DNA of 14,367 bases from CAZQKW01 sp964594075 (GTDB taxonomy: Bacteria; Desulfobacterota; WTBG01; CAIYCZ01), in contig CAZQKW010000072.1 in NCBI GenBank assembly GCA_964594075.1, positions 1 through 14,367 of the forward strand, read 5' to 3'. The notes below the pieces were generated by a model. The model saw only the letters and a list, made by a program, of their open reading frames with translations, was not told the origin of the DNA and made no database searches. Of the stretch, positions 12,387 to 14,367 are shown one piece after another (within the stretch, counting starts at the first letter, position 1; the number at the start of each line of letters is the position of its first letter). A program made the translations under genes and the position numbers.

Positions 12387-14140
12387 AAGTAGGTGAACCG
12401 ACGGTGACACTTGATAAGGTATGTACTGACGCGCCGACTCCTAATGATCCAATCAAATATACCATAAAAGTTAAGAATACCAGTGTTGGTGATTGCTTGG
12501 AGACATTAACAAATTGTAATATTAAGGATAACAACACGTGCGGACCCATTGTTTGGGATTCTGCTCCTCCGGCGAATTTCTCACTTGCACCAGGTCAAGA
12601 GCTGACGTTTACCGGAACAATTTCAAAGCAATGTCCCCCCGAGGATCTTATGTGTGACAACACTGCGGAAATTGTTTGCAAAGATATCCTTGGCAAGGAT
12701 GTAAAAGCATCGGATTCTGCGCAATGTATCATACCAAAAGCAGAATTTTCTGTTTCGCTGGATAAGTCTTGTACGCCTGCGCCTTCGCCTACTGAGCCAA
12801 TAACGTATTCAATTGTAGTTAAAAATACTAGCCCTGCAGGCTGTGCGGCTCCATTAAAATGCACACTTACGGATGAAGCCACATGCAATGGTGAACCAGC
12901 ATCGATAAATTATACGCCTGCGTTACCATATGACTTTGAACTTGCACCTGGCCAAGAAAGAACATTTCCTGGGGCATATTCACAAAACTGCCCGCCAAAG
13001 GACGTTACCTGTAAAAATCTTGCAAAAGTTTCATGCACTGATATAAATGGAAATAAAGTTGAAGATTCAGATGATGCAATATGTACCATTCCATCATCGC
13101 CCATAAGCGTGAAACTTGAGAAGGAGTGTGTATCTCCTACTTCTCCTGAGGATTCGATTCAGTATAAGCTGGTTATTACTAATACCAGTGATGGCAATTG
13201 TCCAGAGACGTTGAAGTGCAAACTTATAGATGAAGCGAAATGCAACGGAGCTCCTGCAGAAATTATATGGGAACCTGCTTTACCTGACTCTGAATTTGAG
13301 ATTAAGGCTGGTGCAGCGAACGCGTTTATGGCAATGGGATCCTATTCGGTGCCTTGTAATCACGATCTCATTAGCTGCAACAACCAAGTTTCAGTTGTTT
13401 GCACAGATCAATATGGCAGAGAAGCTATTTCATCCGATGATGCAGAATGTTCAATTCCGCCCTGTAGAGAAGAGATTTGCCGGACTCCAGGTTTCTGGGG
13501 CACTCATGCCGGCACTGAAAAGCCAAGAAGCCAGAACATAACGCAAGCCGTCATTAATAAGGGAGGTCCTTTACAGGTATGCGGTGAAATCATTGATAAT
13601 ACCATGATAGGATGCGGAGATTCTGCTTTAGAAGCAATTTGCGTAAGTGTAAAAGGGACTCAGCAACTGCAGCTTGTCAGGCAATTAACTGCAGCGGCTC
13701 TCAACTGCATTATGTCCAATGGCAATGCTGATTGTTCCGGTGTAAGCATTGACCAGATATTTGCTGACTGTAATAGCGTATGTAAGGGCGATACGGTTGC
13801 AGGATGGGATATCGGCAAGTGCATTGGGGCGATTGACTGCTTTAATAATGGCGGTATCTACAAAGATGGATTCTGTCAGACCGGGACATGTTCCAATGAT
13901 CCATCAAAACCATGCAATGAAGATGATCTGAGCAACTGCGGTGTTTCTAACCCATTCATCGCATGGCTACAAAATGTAAGTTGTGTACCGCTGGAGGGTA
14001 ACTGCCACGAGAGAGAACTGTGCAACGAAGATGTGGGTCTGTGCTTTGAACCTCCCGGACCGGCAGGCAGTTCTCGCGCATGCAACGAAGCGCGCAAAAA
14101 CAGTTGTTATGTGGCAGAGGGATGTTCAGACTGCCCCTGA
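11417..14140 (+). CDS. Cys-rich secreted multi-domain beta-sandwich protein with CRTPGFWGTH C-terminal domain (three middle units)
   Basis: The 907-residue product shares its first 323 residues exactly with the upstream gene: signal peptide and two DUF11/CARDB-like domains. Three middle units follow at about 324-441, 442-561 and 562-683. Each has a Val/Leu-Asp/Glu-Lys-x-Cys opening, a P..DPI.Y...V.NTS segment, paired cysteines, an ELAPGQE.TF.G-like turn and a C-terminal SDxAxCxIP. Residues 684-907 are the cysteine-dense domain starting EEICRTPGFWGTHAGTEKPRSQNITQAVINKGGP, closely similar to but clearly diverged from that of the upstream gene. The 237-residue length difference equals two extra units. 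The protein should be exported and rich in disulfides; tandem beta-sandwich units suggest a stalk projecting the C-terminal domain (inference). A strong terminator follows 80 bases after the stop. The specific function is unknown. Confidence 0.88.
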   Translation: MSKKLWCISVMLLIGCFCMTPEAEAIFASGSIQISPQIEGNPNPIFCDPLDLPSANVIKTGDIVKFTVAITNESAVTIGGTKLPAVLANSILEIDACSINANCDGSRLPDTFDFIKCDIVDSGVASCVDDGNGGVTITMKPVDNSGCPPTGGVALAAGQQKILVVISKLAVSSIATLDPCGQFFASAATAPVDLIAYQCPSKVLGGAQGSTTLFYPSTPCIEVTKRCDPESGCYPGDIEISGEIKNCGDETLINVKATDSEAGAITDIAWPGTPGVLEVGQTASYKAKYPGALGKNPDTVTVTGSPISGKPDVTDDANAECELKVGEPTVTLDKVCTDAPTPNDPIKYTIKVKNTSVGDCLETLTNCNIKDNNTCGPIVWDSAPPANFSLAPGQELTFTGTISKQCPPEDLMCDNTAEIVCKDILGKDVKASDSAQCIIPKAEFSVSLDKSCTPAPSPTEPITYSIVVKNTSPAGCAAPLKCTLTDEATCNGEPASINYTPALPYDFELAPGQERTFPGAYSQNCPPKDVTCKNLAKVSCTDINGNKVEDSDDAICTIPSSPISVKLEKECVSPTSPEDSIQYKLVITNTSDGNCPETLKCKLIDEAKCNGAPAEIIWEPALPDSEFEIKAGAANAFMAMGSYSVPCNHDLISCNNQVSVVCTDQYGREAISSDDAECSIPPCREEICRTPGFWGTHAGTEKPRSQNITQAVINKGGPLQVCGEIIDNTMIGCGDSALEAICVSVKGTQQLQLVRQLTAAALNCIMSNGNADCSGVSIDQIFADCNSVCKGDTVAGWDIGKCIGAIDCFNNGGIYKDGFCQTGTCSNDPSKPCNEDDLSNCGVSNPFIAWLQNVSCVPLEGNCHERELCNEDVGLCFEPPGPAGSSRACNEARKNSCYVAEGCSDCP
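12386..13465 (+). repeat. Three tandem ~120-residue beta-domain units
   Basis: Units at 12386-12739, 12740-13099 and 13100-13465 encode 118, 120 and 122 residues. They share the pattern LDK.C..AP.P.DPI.Y...V.NTS...C, (A/P)L(P)..F.LAPGQE.TF and SD.A.C.IP. DNA identity between them is low, so they are old duplications. The upstream paralog has one unit at 9822-10178. Confidence 0.85.
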
Positions 14141-14220
14141 AAGGGCAAAACAGATTCTGATGTAAAACTGGATTTGCCTGATTGACCTGAATCTATATAT
14201 AAACTAAACACATAAGCACA

Positions 14221-14258
14221 AACGCGGCAACTCATTAATTGAGCTGCCGCGTTTTTTT
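14221..14258 (+). terminator. Strong intrinsic terminator ending the secreted-protein cluster
   Basis: AACGCGGCAACTCA (14221-14234) pairs with TGAGCTGCCGCGTT (14240-14253) with a single A/C mismatch and a 5-base loop. The stem runs straight into a run of T ending at 14258. This is a textbook rho-independent terminator for the upstream gene. Confidence 0.9.
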
Positions 14259-14367
14259 ACGCTTACGCGCTCATTAATAATTATCTACACGTAAACTACT
14301 GCGAAAATAAGTTTATTATACAGAGGGTAGCGGGATCACCGGTAGTATACGAATAGGTACCATTAGT
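14259..14367. other. Window end, no supportable gene
   Basis: The last ~110 bases after the terminator show no ORF with a start signal, no hairpin of note and no RNA gene. It may be the upstream region of a gene outside the window. Confidence 0.4.

Overview
The window reads as a chromosomal accessory locus of a Gram-negative-type, probably uncultured bacterium. Signal peptides, cysteine-rich secreted beta-sandwich proteins, Thr-rich linkers, a diverged CFI-box-like C-terminal domain and bacterial TMTC-like glycosyltransferases together resemble Desulfobacterota, Nitrospirota or related candidate phyla. No rRNA or tRNA is present to fix the taxon. Coding DNA is of moderate GC, while the intergenic stretches are very AT-rich.

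Layout. (1) About 35-2889, minus strand: a large GT-C-type membrane protein with a C-terminal TPR array, followed through a 4-bp ATGA overlap by a second multispanning membrane protein that stops early near the window edge. (2) 2890-3244: a divergent intergenic region holding a ~132-bp MITE-like element with terminal inverted repeats. (3) 3245-4320, plus strand: a polyprenyl-phosphate sugar synthase-like GT2 and a DUF2304-type small membrane protein, in a tight pair. (4) 4725-8374: two tandem paralogous secreted proteins. Each has a signal peptide, a jelly-roll-like domain with a GWxID motif, a mucin-like Thr/Ser linker (about 75 versus about 370 residues) and a conserved C-terminal domain that starts with Cys-Pro. 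(5) 8853-14140: two tandem paralogous cysteine-rich secreted proteins with identical N-terminal halves, one versus three middle beta-domain units, and a shared C-terminal CRTPGFWGTH domain. A strong intrinsic terminator ends the cluster.

Working model (inference). The GT2/DUF2304 pair makes a lipid-linked sugar, the two GT-C proteins use such donors on the periplasmic side, and the adjacent secreted proteins with mucin-like linkers or tandem beta-sandwich domains are candidate acceptors. In animals, TMTC proteins (TM region plus TPRs) O-mannosylate beta-sandwich cadherin domains, which makes this a candidate bacterial O-glycosylation and surface-protein locus.

The most notable structural signals are a 986-bp block of perfect identity shared by the last two genes (ribosome-binding site plus codons 1-323) with a sharp edge at a domain boundary; domain copy-number change from one to three; a 163-bp exact duplication in the mucin-like linker; a heptanucleotide tandem repeat just upstream of one ribosome-binding site; and conserved AAAGCAATT direct repeats spaced exactly 21 bp in both leaders of the last two genes.
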